From: Rhizobium sp. ARZ01
Lineage (GTDB): Bacteria > Pseudomonadota > Alphaproteobacteria > Rhizobiales > Rhizobiaceae
Length of the DNA: 64,000 nucleotides
Assembly: GCF_014851675.1 (NCBI RefSeq)
Contig: NZ_JACVAE010000001.1
Location: 2,852,001 to 2,916,000, forward strand
Reading direction: 5' to 3'
The notes beneath the pieces are model-generated. The model did no database searches. It was not told the DNA's origin and worked only from the letters and a program-made list of their open reading frames with translations. This document shows positions 35,543 through 44,080 of the stretch, one piece after another; positions within the stretch are counted from its first letter, which is position 1, and the number at the start of each line of letters is the position of its first letter. Both the position numbers and the translations under genes were made by a program.

Positions 35543-35648
35543 CCCTCACCCCACTCTCCCCGCAAGCGGGAAGAGGGAGAAGAAGCGGCGCGGCGCATGT
35601 CCTTCTCCCCCCCTGCGGGGAGAAGGTGCCGGCAGGCGCATGAGGGGG
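35543..35648. repeat. RIME-like palindromic intergenic repeat
   Basis: The segment opens CCCCTCACCCCACTCTCCCC with an imperfect partner GGGAAGAGGGAGAAG. It closes with CCTTCTCCCC...GGGGAGAAGG followed by TGCCGGCAGGCGCATGAGGG. It has the same composition as the repeat at 30090-30298 and separates the SDR gene from the second GMC gene. Confidence 0.7.
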
Positions 35649-35700
35649 AGCGGGCCTTGACCAGGTCCCCGGACCGAAGCGAACTCTTGAGGGAACGTGC

Positions 35701-37356
35701 ATGGCTTACGACTACATTATCACCGGCGCCGGTCCCGCAGGCTGCGTGCTCGCCAATCGGCTTTCCGAAGATTCGACGGTGCGCGTGCTCTTGCTGGAGG
35801 CCGGAGGCGGGGACTGGAACCCGTTGTTCCACATGCCGGCGGGCTTTGCCAAGATGACAAAGGGTGTGGCCAGCTGGGGCTGGGAGACTGTGCCGCAAAA
35901 GCACATGAAGGGGCGGGTGCTGCGCTATACGCAGGCCAAGGTCATCGGCGGCGGCTCGACCATCAATGCCCAGCTGTACACCCGTGGCAACGCCGTCGAC
36001 TACGATATATGGGCGAGCGAGGACGGCTGCGAGGGCTGGGACTACCGCTCTGTGCTGCCCTATTTCAAGCGCGCCGAGGACAACCAGCACTTTGCCGACG
36101 ACTACCATGCCTATGGCGGACCGCTCGGCGTCTCGATGCCAGTCTCCGGTCTCCCGATCTGTGACGCCTATATCCGCGCTGGGCAGGAACTGGGTATCCC
36201 CTACAATCACGATTTCAACGGCCGCCAGCAAGCCGGCGTCGGATTCTATCAGCTGACCCAGCGCAACCGTCGCCGCTCCTCGGCCTCACTCGCCTATCTC
36301 TCGCCGATCAAGAACCGGAAGAACCTGACGATCCGCACCGGCACCCGTGTTTCCCGCATCGTGCTAGAAGGCTCGCGCGCCGTCGGTGTGGAGGTCGTCA
36401 CCGCGCGCGGGGTCGAAACCATCCGGGCCGGGCGCGAGGTGCTGGTCTCCTCCGGCGCGATCGGCTCGCCGAAGCTGCTGCTGCAATCGGGTATCGGCCC
36501 GGCCGACCACCTGAAATCGGCCGGTGTCGCCGTGAAGCACGACTTGCCCGGCGTCGGCTCCAACCTGCAGGATCATCTCGACCTGTTCGTCATCTGCGAA
36601 TGCACGGGCGACCACACCTATGACAACGTGGCGAAACTCCACCGGACGCTCTGGGCCGGGCTGCAATACGTGCTGTTCCGCTCCGGCCCCGTTGCCTCCT
36701 CGCTCTTCGAGACCGGCGGCTTCTGGTACGCCCATCCGGAAGCCCGCTCACCCGACATCCAGTTCCATCTCGGCCTCGGTTCCGGCATCGAGGCGGGCGT
36801 GGCCCGGCTGAAGAACGCCGGCGTCACGCTGAATTCGGCCTACCTGCATCCGCGCTCGCGCGGCACCGTCCGGCTTGCTTGCGCCGACCCGGCCAAGGCT
36901 CCCCTGATCGATCCGAATTACTGGGAAGATCCGCACGACCGGAAGATGTCGATCGAGGGGCTGAAGATCGCGCGCGAGATCATGAGCCAAGCGGCACTCA
37001 AGCCGTTCGTGCTCGCCGAACGCCTGCCCGGTCCCAAACATATCACCGACGAGGACTTGTTCGATTACGGTTGCGCAAACGCCAAGACCGACCACCACCC
37101 GGTCGGCACCTGCAAGATGGGCACCGGATCGGACGCCGTGGTCGGGTTGGACCTGAGGGTGCATGGCCTTGAGGGACTGCGCGTCTGCGACAGCTCCGTG
37201 ATGCCGCGCGTACCCTCGTGCAACACGAACGCCCCCACGATCATGGTCGGAGAGAAGGGCTCCGACATTATCCGTGACTTTCAGCCGCTTTCGCCGCAGA
37301 TTTTCGCCTATGAACGAAACGATACGCGGCCGCGCGCCCGCACCGACATCCGATAG
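35701..37356 (+). CDS. GMC-family oxidoreductase, choline-dehydrogenase-like (second)
   Basis: 551 residues. FAD motif GAGPAGCVLANRLSED (about 8-23), LLLEAGGGDWNP, and the GMC signature GGGSTINAQLYTRGN (about 82-96). The active-site His is in DHHPVGTCKMG (about 464) and the second catalytic position is in CNTNAPTIMVGEKGSD (about 508). The form is close to BetA/AlkJ-like alcohol dehydrogenases. Two distinct GMC enzymes in one operon suggest two successive or alternative alcohol oxidations. Confidence 0.91.
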   Translation: MAYDYIITGAGPAGCVLANRLSEDSTVRVLLLEAGGGDWNPLFHMPAGFAKMTKGVASWGWETVPQKHMKGRVLRYTQAKVIGGGSTINAQLYTRGNAVDYDIWASEDGCEGWDYRSVLPYFKRAEDNQHFADDYHAYGGPLGVSMPVSGLPICDAYIRAGQELGIPYNHDFNGRQQAGVGFYQLTQRNRRRSSASLAYLSPIKNRKNLTIRTGTRVSRIVLEGSRAVGVEVVTARGVETIRAGREVLVSSGAIGSPKLLLQSGIGPADHLKSAGVAVKHDLPGVGSNLQDHLDLFVICECTGDHTYDNVAKLHRTLWAGLQYVLFRSGPVASSLFETGGFWYAHPEARSPDIQFHLGLGSGIEAGVARLKNAGVTLNSAYLHPRSRGTVRLACADPAKAPLIDPNYWEDPHDRKMSIEGLKIAREIMSQAALKPFVLAERLPGPKHITDEDLFDYGCANAKTDHHPVGTCKMGTGSDAVVGLDLRVHGLEGLRVCDSSVMPRVPSCNTNAPTIMVGEKGSDIIRDFQPLSPQIFAYERNDTRPRARTDIR

Positions 37357-37365
37357 GAGCCCGCC

Positions 37366-37683
37366 TTGATCCGCCACTGCGTCTTCATCCGATTCAAACC
37401 CACCATATCCCCTGCCCAGAAAGCAGAGATCTTCGATGAGATCGCAGCGCTGAAGGGCCGGCTACCCGGCCTGCTCGCCGTGCACGTGGGCACGAACGTC
37501 AGCCCGGAAGCGGGTATGGACAAGGGATTTTCCGACGGCTTCATTGTAGATTTCGATGACAGTTTCGCCCGCGACGCCTATCTCGCCGACGAAGAACACA
37601 GGAAGACGGGAGCGAAGATCGTTGCCGCAGCACTGGACGGAGCACGAGGCATCCTTGTGTATGATCTCGAAACCGACGATTGA
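37366..37683 (+). CDS. Dabb (stress-responsive alpha/beta-barrel) domain protein
   Basis: 105 residues, TTG start with AGGAG upstream. The sequence IRHCVFIRFKP...IFDEIAALKGRLPGLLAV and later YLADEEHRKTGAKI are the Dabb pattern, a small dimeric ferredoxin-like fold. Some members are enzymes, including cyclases; most have no known role. It lies nine bases after the second GMC gene and six before glycerate kinase, so it belongs to this pathway. Confidence 0.85.
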   Translation: MIRHCVFIRFKPTISPAQKAEIFDEIAALKGRLPGLLAVHVGTNVSPEAGMDKGFSDGFIVDFDDSFARDAYLADEEHRKTGAKIVAAALDGARGILVYDLETDD

Positions 37684-37689
37684 TGCTTC

Positions 37690-38958
37690 ATGCTCAATAA
37701 TCCCCGCGCCTTTCTGGCCTCCCTTTTTGACACCGCCGTGAAAGCTGCAGATCCGCTCTCGGCGATCCGCGCCCACCTGCCGGAAAAACCTAAAGGCCGT
37801 ACGGTGGTGGTCGGTGCCGGGAAGGCTGCGAGCCAGATGGCTGCCGCCCTCGAAAGCCTGTGGGACGGACCACTCGAAGGCGCCGCCGTCGCCCAGCACG
37901 GTCCTGTCGCCGCCTGCCGGCAGATCGAGGTGCTGCAGGCAGCCCATCCGGTGCCCGATGCGGCCGGTCTTGCGGCGTCAAAGCGCCTGCTCGACCGGGT
38001 GCGGGGCCTCACCGCAGACGACCTCGTTATCGCGCTGATCTCTGGCGGTGGTTCCTCGCTGTTGCCGGCACCCGCCGGGAGCCTGACGCTCGAAGACGAA
38101 ATCGCCGTCAACCGTGCGCTGCTCGCCTCCGGCGCGCCGATCTCGGCGATGAACGTCGTGCGCAAGCACGTATCGCGGATCAAGGGCGGCCGCCTGGCAC
38201 ATGCAGCGGCACCGGCGCGGGTCGTCAGCCTGATCGTCTCCGACATTCCCGGCGACAACCCGGCGCACGTCGCTTCCGGCCCGACGGTGCCGGACGGCTC
38301 GACGCGGCAGGATGCCCTTCAAATCATCCGTCAATACCGCATGGCGCTGCCGGAAGCCGTGATGGCGCATCTCAATTCGGCAGAAGCCGCAGCACCCGGC
38401 CCGGACGACACCGCCTTCGCCAGTCATGAGCATCACGTCATCGCCTCTGCCCGCGTCTCGCTGGAGGCGGCCGCTATCCAGGCGCGCGCGGCCGGCATCG
38501 ACACGGTGATCCTGTCGGATTCGATCGAAGGTGAAGCGCGCGACATCGGGCTCATGCATGCAGCGATCGTCCGCGAGGTGCGCATGCGCGGACGCCCGTT
38601 TACGGAGCCCGTCCTGATCCTGTCCGGCGGCGAGACCACGGTAACAATCCGCGATGAAGGCTATGGCAAGGGTGGGCGCAACAGCGAGTTCCTGCTCTCG
38701 TTCGCCAGTGCCATCGACGGGTTGGAGAACGTCCACGCTTTGGCGGCAGACACCGATGGCCGCGACGGTTCGGAACACAATGCCGGTGCCTTCACAGACG
38801 GTGGCACGATTGCGCGCATGCGCGCCGCCGGCGAGGATCCGCGCGCGCGCCTGATCGGGCACGATGCCTACAGCGCCTTCGACGCAATCGGAGACATCTT
38901 CCACACCGGGCCGACCGGCACCAATGTGAACGACTTCCGGGCAATCCTGATCCTATGA
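37690..38958 (+). CDS. Glycerate 2-kinase (DUF4147/MOFRL family, TtuD/GckA-like)
   Basis: 422 residues. The N-terminal DUF4147 domain includes VVVGAGKAASQMA (about 38-50), LISGGGSSLLPAPAG (about 116-130) and HVSRIKGGRLA. The C-terminal MOFRL domain has LSGGETTVTI and GGRNSEFLLSFA (about 310-340) and ends FHTGPTGTNVNDF. The enzyme phosphorylates D-glycerate to 2-phosphoglycerate and so feeds lower glycolysis. Its presence says that the operon's substrate is broken down through glycerate or hydroxypyruvate. Confidence 0.92.
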   Translation: MLNNPRAFLASLFDTAVKAADPLSAIRAHLPEKPKGRTVVVGAGKAASQMAAALESLWDGPLEGAAVAQHGPVAACRQIEVLQAAHPVPDAAGLAASKRLLDRVRGLTADDLVIALISGGGSSLLPAPAGSLTLEDEIAVNRALLASGAPISAMNVVRKHVSRIKGGRLAHAAAPARVVSLIVSDIPGDNPAHVASGPTVPDGSTRQDALQIIRQYRMALPEAVMAHLNSAEAAAPGPDDTAFASHEHHVIASARVSLEAAAIQARAAGIDTVILSDSIEGEARDIGLMHAAIVREVRMRGRPFTEPVLILSGGETTVTIRDEGYGKGGRNSEFLLSFASAIDGLENVHALAADTDGRDGSEHNAGAFTDGGTIARMRAAGEDPRARLIGHDAYSAFDAIGDIFHTGPTGTNVNDFRAILIL

Positions 38959-39021
38959 GCCGGCCATCTGGCCCGGACAATGCCCCTTGCTTCTCTTGCA
39001 TTGCCTCGCTAGGCCTCAAGC

Positions 39022-40149
39022 ATGACCCACACCCCACACCGTTCCAAATCCCGCTCCCGCGATCTCGGCCTGCCCTTTTCCGGCCGTACAGGCGAATTCA
39101 ACGCCATCACTGATGTCGCTGGCATCGAAGTCGGCTTCCGCACGATTGTGGAAGACACGCCGCGGCCCGGCCGCAAGCGTCCCGTCCGCACAGGCGTTAC
39201 CGCGATCCTGCCCCATGCCGCCTCGCCAACCCCGGTCCCCGTCTATGCCGGTATCCATCGCTTCAACGGCAATGGCGAGATGACCGGGACGCACTGGATC
39301 GAGGATGGCGGCACCTTCCTTGGCCCGGTGATGATCTCCAACACCCACGCCGTCGGCATGACGCATCACGCAACCGTCAAATGGATGCTCGAGCGCTATG
39401 CCTCGACCTATGACAGCGACGATTTTCTCTGGCTGATGCCGGTGATCGCGGAGACCTATGACGGCGTCCTCAACGACATCAACGGCTTACCGCTAACGGA
39501 GGCCGACGTATTTGCCGCGCTCGGCGGCCTCGCCTCCGGCCCGGTGCAGGAAGGAAACTGCGGTGGCGGCACCGGAATGATCACTTATGGCTTCAAGGGA
39601 GGCACCGGCACGGCTTCGCGCATCGTTTCGTTTGGCGGGCAGGACTACACGATCGGAACATTGGTGCAGGCCAATCACGGCCGGCGCGACTGGCTGACGA
39701 TCTGCGGCGTTCCTGTCGGGCAGCACATGCGCGATGGCACGCCGCAAAGCCAGATGCAGGAACGCGGCTCGATCATTGTCGTGATTGCCACCGACCTGCC
39801 CATGGCGCCGCACCAACTGAAGCGGCTGGCACGGCGTGCGGCGATCGGCATCGGCCGCAACGGCACGCCCGGCGGCAACAATTCCGGCGACATCTTCCTG
39901 GCCTTCTCCACCGCCAATCCGCAACCAATGGCCTATCGCGCGCCGCATCTGATCAATCTCGATATCGTCAACGACGAGCATCTCGATCCGGTGTACCTCG
40001 CCGCAGTCGACAGCGTCGACGAGGCGATTGTCAACGCCATGCTGGCAGCCGAAACCCTGGGCGGAACGGCTCACGACCGCTTCCTGATCGAGGCGATCCC
40101 GCATGAGCCGCTGGTGAAGCTGATGCGCCAGTTTGGACGCATGGCGTAG
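39022..40149 (+). CDS. P1-family peptidase (DmpA-like aminopeptidase/amidase)
   Basis: 375 residues. GNCGGGTGM (179-187) and GGNNSGDIFLAFST (284-297) match the N-terminal-nucleophile family of DmpA and beta-aminopeptidases, which cleave themselves just before the serine (Ser288 here) to make two chains. Known members act on D-amino-acid amides, beta-peptides or amide-like xenobiotics. Its role behind glycerate kinase is unclear; the imported substrate may contain an amide bond. It ends convergent to the ROK-controlled operon. Confidence 0.88.
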   Translation: MTHTPHRSKSRSRDLGLPFSGRTGEFNAITDVAGIEVGFRTIVEDTPRPGRKRPVRTGVTAILPHAASPTPVPVYAGIHRFNGNGEMTGTHWIEDGGTFLGPVMISNTHAVGMTHHATVKWMLERYASTYDSDDFLWLMPVIAETYDGVLNDINGLPLTEADVFAALGGLASGPVQEGNCGGGTGMITYGFKGGTGTASRIVSFGGQDYTIGTLVQANHGRRDWLTICGVPVGQHMRDGTPQSQMQERGSIIVVIATDLPMAPHQLKRLARRAAIGIGRNGTPGGNNSGDIFLAFSTANPQPMAYRAPHLINLDIVNDEHLDPVYLAAVDSVDEAIVNAMLAAETLGGTAHDRFLIEAIPHEPLVKLMRQFGRMA

Positions 40150-40222
40150 GAACGCAGCTTTGCCAAGGGCTCAAGGCGCGGGCCCGCTGTCACGCCGTTA
40201 GCGGACCAGTGATGTAAAACGT

Positions 40223-41290
40223 TCAGTCTATCCGCCTGCCGGTGTCCACGTCGAACAGATGCATCGCCTCGGCGTCAAAGGACAACGCCAGCGGCTGACT
40301 GGCCTCGAGCCGTGTGCGGGGTGGCAGGCAGGCCATGATCCGCTGGCTCCCGACACTGGCGGAGACGACGAGTTCCGGTCCAGTCAGTTCGACCACCTCC
40401 GCCTTTGCCGCGATAGACGGGCCTAAGCCAGCGCCAAGTTGCAACGCCTCCGGCCGGATGCCGAGGACAAGGCGCTGGCCTTCCCTCGTCTTCGCCTTCC
40501 GCATGCTAGGCATCGGCAAGGCGATGTCCTCGAAGACGAGATGGTCTGCCTTCACCGTCACGTTCAGAAGGTTCATCGGCGGCGCACCGACAAAGGTCGC
40601 GACATAGAGTGTTGCCGGTCGGTTGTAGATCTCCTCGGGCGTTGCCAGTTGCTCGATCCGCCCATCACGCATCACCGCAATCCGGGTGGCCAGCGTCATC
40701 GCCTCGATCTGATCGTGAGTGACATAGACGATCGTCGTTTGAAGCATCTGGTGCAGGCGCTTCAGCTCCGTGCGCATCTCCATGCGCAGCTTGGCGTCAA
40801 GGTTGGAAAGCGGCTCGTCGAACAGGAAGACCTCGGGCTTGCGTACCAGTGCACGGCCGATCGCCACGCGCTGGCGCTGTCCGCCGGAAAGCTGCGAAGG
40901 TTTGCGGTCGAGCAGGTTCTCGATCTGCAGAAGCTTCGCCACCTCCTTGACCGCCTTATCGCGCTCGGCCGCCGGCACCTTCCGCATCTCCAGCCCGAAG
41001 CCGATGTTGCGATGGACGGAAAGGTTCGGATAGAGCGCGTAGGACTGGAACACCATGGCGATGTCGCGGTCCTTCGGATGCACGCCGAGCACGGAGCGCC
41101 CGCCGATCCGCACGTCGCCGCCGGTCGCCTCCGCAAGGCCAGCGATGATATTGAGCAGGGTGGACTTGCCGCAACCGGACGAACCCAGCAGCACGAGGAA
41201 CTCGCCGTTTTCCAGCGTGATATCGATGCCCTTCAGTGTCTCGACTGCGCCATAGGCCTTGCGGACGTTTACGATTTCCAGCGCGCTCAC
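40223..41290 (-). CDS. ABC transporter ATPase (UgpC/MalK-type), last gene of the ROK operon
   Basis: 355 residues: Walker A GSSGCGKST (about 36-44), signature LSGGQRQRVAIGRALV (about 133-148), Walker B VFLFDEPLSNLDAKLR, switch VTHDQIEAMTLA, TOBE region to the end. It serves the permeases at 43235-44964. The start overlaps the PfkB stop (ATGA, 41287-41290). Confidence 0.93.
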   Translation of the reverse strand: MSALEIVNVRKAYGAVETLKGIDITLENGEFLVLLGSSGCGKSTLLNIIAGLAEATGGDVRIGGRSVLGVHPKDRDIAMVFQSYALYPNLSVHRNIGFGLEMRKVPAAERDKAVKEVAKLLQIENLLDRKPSQLSGGQRQRVAIGRALVRKPEVFLFDEPLSNLDAKLRMEMRTELKRLHQMLQTTIVYVTHDQIEAMTLATRIAVMRDGRIEQLATPEEIYNRPATLYVATFVGAPPMNLLNVTVKADHLVFEDIALPMPSMRKAKTREGQRLVLGIRPEALQLGAGLGPSIAAKAEVVELTGPELVVSASVGSQRIMACLPPRTRLEASQPLALSFDAEAMHLFDVDTGRRID

Positions 41291-42219
41291 GGCGTCGTCT
41301 CCCCGAAATGGATGGACCCGCCATAGCTGCGGGGAAGGGTGGAAATGGCCCGCGAGGCAAGATGCGTTCCGGCCCTCAGGCAGTCGGCAAGCGGCTCATC
41401 CGCTGCAAGTGCCGCAAGGAAGCCGGCATTGAACACGTCTCCGGCGCCGATCGTGTCGATCACCTCTACCCGCGGTGCCGGCTGCGAGACAAAGGCACCG
41501 TCACTGGCGACCGCAATCGCACCATCGGGGCCGCGCTTGACCACGACAATCGCGTCCTCCGGCATCAGCGCCTTGATCGCCCGTGCCGCAGCAGCAGGCT
41601 CTTCGACGCCGGCAAGTGTCGTTGTCTCTACCTCGTTCAGAAGCGCGATACGCGAGCGCGAAAGCCAGGCGCGGGCGGAATCACAGTTTGCCGGCGTCCA
41701 GCCCTCAAGCGGCCAGCCGGTATCGAGCGCAACCGCGATACCGTGCCGATCTGCCCAGTCGAAGAAGGCCGGATAATCTGCCGTCAGGTCGTCGGTCAGG
41801 AACGAGCCGCAGAGAAGTGCGTAACCGCCGGCGAGTGCCCGGCCGTCCAGCATCGACAAAGTATCGGCAAGGTCGAGGCGCGCCAGATGACCGCGCGTGG
41901 TGAAAAAGGTCCGCTCGCCGTCTGGATGGGTGATGCCGACAGAAAGCGTCGTCTGCTCTGGCCGCACCGCCCATTTGTCAGCACGGGCGCCAAAGCCTTC
42001 CTTGAGCCAGCGACCGAACTGGTCGGAGCCGACATTGGCCGCGATGACAAAGTCAACGCCGAGCCCGTCCCAGGCAAGCGCCGCATTGCCCGCCGATCCG
42101 CCGACACGCAGTTCATCGTGATCGACGATGATCTCCGTCCCGGCCTTGGGCCATGGCGCCGCGGGCCCGAGGATCAGGTCGACATTGACGTTGCCGATGA
42201 CAGCAAGCGGCCGCATCAT
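41287..42219 (-). CDS. PfkB-family carbohydrate kinase (FrlD/ribokinase-like)
   Basis: 310 residues. N-terminal GNVNVDLILGP and the glycine-rich GGSAGNAALAW mark the sugar-binding edge. The C-terminal DTIGAGDVFNAGFLAAL holds the anion hole and catalytic Asp (about 250-266). It phosphorylates a sugar or sugar conjugate in the cytoplasm. Coupling to a SIS-domain gene by overlap on both sides is the arrangement seen in fructosamine (FrlB/FrlD) and amino-sugar pathways. The specific sugar cannot be read from the sequence. Confidence 0.9.
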   Translation of the reverse strand: MMRPLAVIGNVNVDLILGPAAPWPKAGTEIIVDHDELRVGGSAGNAALAWDGLGVDFVIAANVGSDQFGRWLKEGFGARADKWAVRPEQTTLSVGITHPDGERTFFTTRGHLARLDLADTLSMLDGRALAGGYALLCGSFLTDDLTADYPAFFDWADRHGIAVALDTGWPLEGWTPANCDSARAWLSRSRIALLNEVETTTLAGVEEPAAAARAIKALMPEDAIVVVKRGPDGAIAVASDGAFVSQPAPRVEVIDTIGAGDVFNAGFLAALAADEPLADCLRAGTHLASRAISTLPRSYGGSIHFGETTP

Positions 42220-43238
42220 TCGCTCCGGGTGATCTTGGTGGTGCGCACCGGGGTTCCGACATCCTCCACTCGTTCCCAGGCGAAGGCGATCATCAGCCGT
42301 TGCGCCACTGGCAACATGGCCAGCGTTGCCGCGAGGCCGGTCGCAGGCTTGAAAGACAGCGTCACCGCACCGGAAACGGCAGCCTGTCCCGAGGAATCGA
42401 AGATCACCACGGGCGCACCGGTCTCGATCGCAGAGGCGGCCATAGCCGTGACGAGGTCGGCGGTCGGATCTTCGCCACGAAAGAGCACAACACCGACATC
42501 CCGCCCCAGCATCTCCATCGGCCCGTGGCGCAACTGCCCGCCTTCCAGCGAGAAGCAGGGACGCCGGGAAAGCTCGGTGAAGCCGAGCGCCAGCGCCTCG
42601 GCGGCGCCCTGCAGGCGGCGGCCGGAGGTGACGACAGCGGAAACGCTTGCGAGTGCAGCGACCGCCGCGGCGACATCCGGCTCCTGCGTGTCGGCAAGGG
42701 CGGCGAGCGCGGCGGTCGGATCGTCGCCGAGGGCTGCGAGAACGGCGAGGTGCAAGGCAAAACTGATCGTCAGACTGCGCGTTGCGGCAAAGGCGAGCTC
42801 CGTACCGCCTGCCCCGACGAGGCAGGGCGCCTGCTTCGCCAGGAACGAACCGGCCTCAAGGGTCAGCCCGAAGGTCTCCGGCGTCCCGCCGGTCTCACCG
42901 AACCAGCGCAACACCTCGGCGCTTTCACCCGATTGCGACGTGATCAGGATCGTCCTGCCCGCAAGCCTCAGCGGCTGGGCGAGCTGCTCGGAGAGCGGCA
43001 GCGCGATCGCGTCTATCCCGAGCGCGCGATAAAGCGGCTCGACGGCACGGCCGACCGCATGCGAACCGCCCATGCCGAGCAGCAGCAGCTGGCCCGTCTT
43101 CCGCAACGAGGCGGCGACCTGCCCCGCCATCTCGCCCATATCGTGGAAGGAGGCTATCCCATCGGCGCGCTGGCGCGCCATTTCGCGGTCGATCGCGACA
43201 AGCCCGGCAGGGCGGGTTTTCTGGTCAGTCATCGTCAT
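42216..43238 (-). CDS. SIS-domain sugar isomerase/deglycase (AgaS/FrlB-like)
   Basis: 340 residues with two SIS domains (about 30-165 and 190-320). LLLLGMGGSHAVGRAVEPLY and ITSQSGESAEVLRWF form the first phosphosugar site; LEGGQLRHGPMEML is the second. The tail GTPVRTTKITRSE resembles AgaS and GlmS-like proteins. No glutaminase domain is present, so it should deaminate, isomerise or deglycate a phosphorylated amino sugar or fructosamine made by the neighbouring kinase. ATG 43238 overlaps the permease stop; the frame's upstream extension is a shadow. Confidence 0.88.
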   Translation of the reverse strand: MTMTDQKTRPAGLVAIDREMARQRADGIASFHDMGEMAGQVAASLRKTGQLLLLGMGGSHAVGRAVEPLYRALGIDAIALPLSEQLAQPLRLAGRTILITSQSGESAEVLRWFGETGGTPETFGLTLEAGSFLAKQAPCLVGAGGTELAFAATRSLTISFALHLAVLAALGDDPTAALAALADTQEPDVAAAVAALASVSAVVTSGRRLQGAAEALALGFTELSRRPCFSLEGGQLRHGPMEMLGRDVGVVLFRGEDPTADLVTAMAASAIETGAPVVIFDSSGQAAVSGAVTLSFKPATGLAATLAMLPVAQRLMIAFAWERVEDVGTPVRTTKITRSE

Positions 43239-44080
43239 CCCTTGACGCCGCCGCTGGTCAGCCCGGAAATCAGGGCCCGTTGCATGAGAAAGCCGATCAG
43301 CACCGGTGGCAGGGCGGCGAGCACACCGGCAGTCGCGATCAGTCCGTAGTCGGAGACACGGCCGCCGGCGAGATCGGCAATGGCGACCGTGAGGGTTTTG
43401 GCGCGCTGGTCGGAGGTGAACAGCAGCGCGTAGAAGAACTCGTCCCAGGCAAGCAGGAAGGCAAACAGCGCCGACGTCGCCATGACAGGTGCTGCGAGCG
43501 GCAGCATGATGATGCGAAGCGTCTCCCACAAGCCGGCACCGTCGATCATCGCCGCGGCCTCGATCTCGCGCGGGATCGTGTCGAAGCCGGATTTCATCAG
43601 CCATGTCGTAAACGGCGCGAGGATCGTCAGATAGACCAGCGCCAGCCCGAAGACATTGTTCAGCATGCCGAAGTAGGCGAGGCCCATGTACAGGGGAACG
43701 GCGAGCGCTACCGGCGGCAGCATGTAGGTGGCGATCACCAGCGACAGCGACCATCCGATCCGCGGCGTGCGGGACACGGCCCAGCCGGCGGGAATGGCAA
43801 GCGCGATTGCCGCAACGGTCGCCATGCCCGAAACCATCAGGCTGTTGCGGAGCGACGCGGTAAATGCGGCACCGGCGCTGTTCGGCACGGTCGACAGCAG
43901 CAACTGGTAGCGTGAGAAATCGGCCGTCTGCGGCCACCAGCGCAGCGGCTTGGCGGAAAGATCGGCGGCCGGCGAGATGCTCATCACGAACAGCCAGGCG
44001 AGCGGCGCGAGGATGACTGCGGCCAGCAGTAGAGCCGCCAGATGGATGAAGATGGAAAAGGCGAGGCTCTTGCGCTCCAT
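43235..44080 (-). CDS. Carbohydrate ABC transporter permease 2 (MalG-type), ROK operon
   Basis: 281 residues from ATG 44080 (MERKSLAFSIFIHLAAL), with six membrane segments. The coupling loop EIEAAAMIDGAGLWETLRI is near 172-190 and the typical end QRALISGLTSGGVKG is present. The start shares one base with the preceding permease stop (TGATG). The longer frame to 44473 is the shadow of that gene. Confidence 0.92.
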   Translation of the reverse strand: MERKSLAFSIFIHLAALLLAAVILAPLAWLFVMSISPAADLSAKPLRWWPQTADFSRYQLLLSTVPNSAGAAFTASLRNSLMVSGMATVAAIALAIPAGWAVSRTPRIGWSLSLVIATYMLPPVALAVPLYMGLAYFGMLNNVFGLALVYLTILAPFTTWLMKSGFDTIPREIEAAAMIDGAGLWETLRIIMLPLAAPVMATSALFAFLLAWDEFFYALLFTSDQRAKTLTVAIADLAGGRVSDYGLIATAGVLAALPPVLIGFLMQRALISGLTSGGVKG

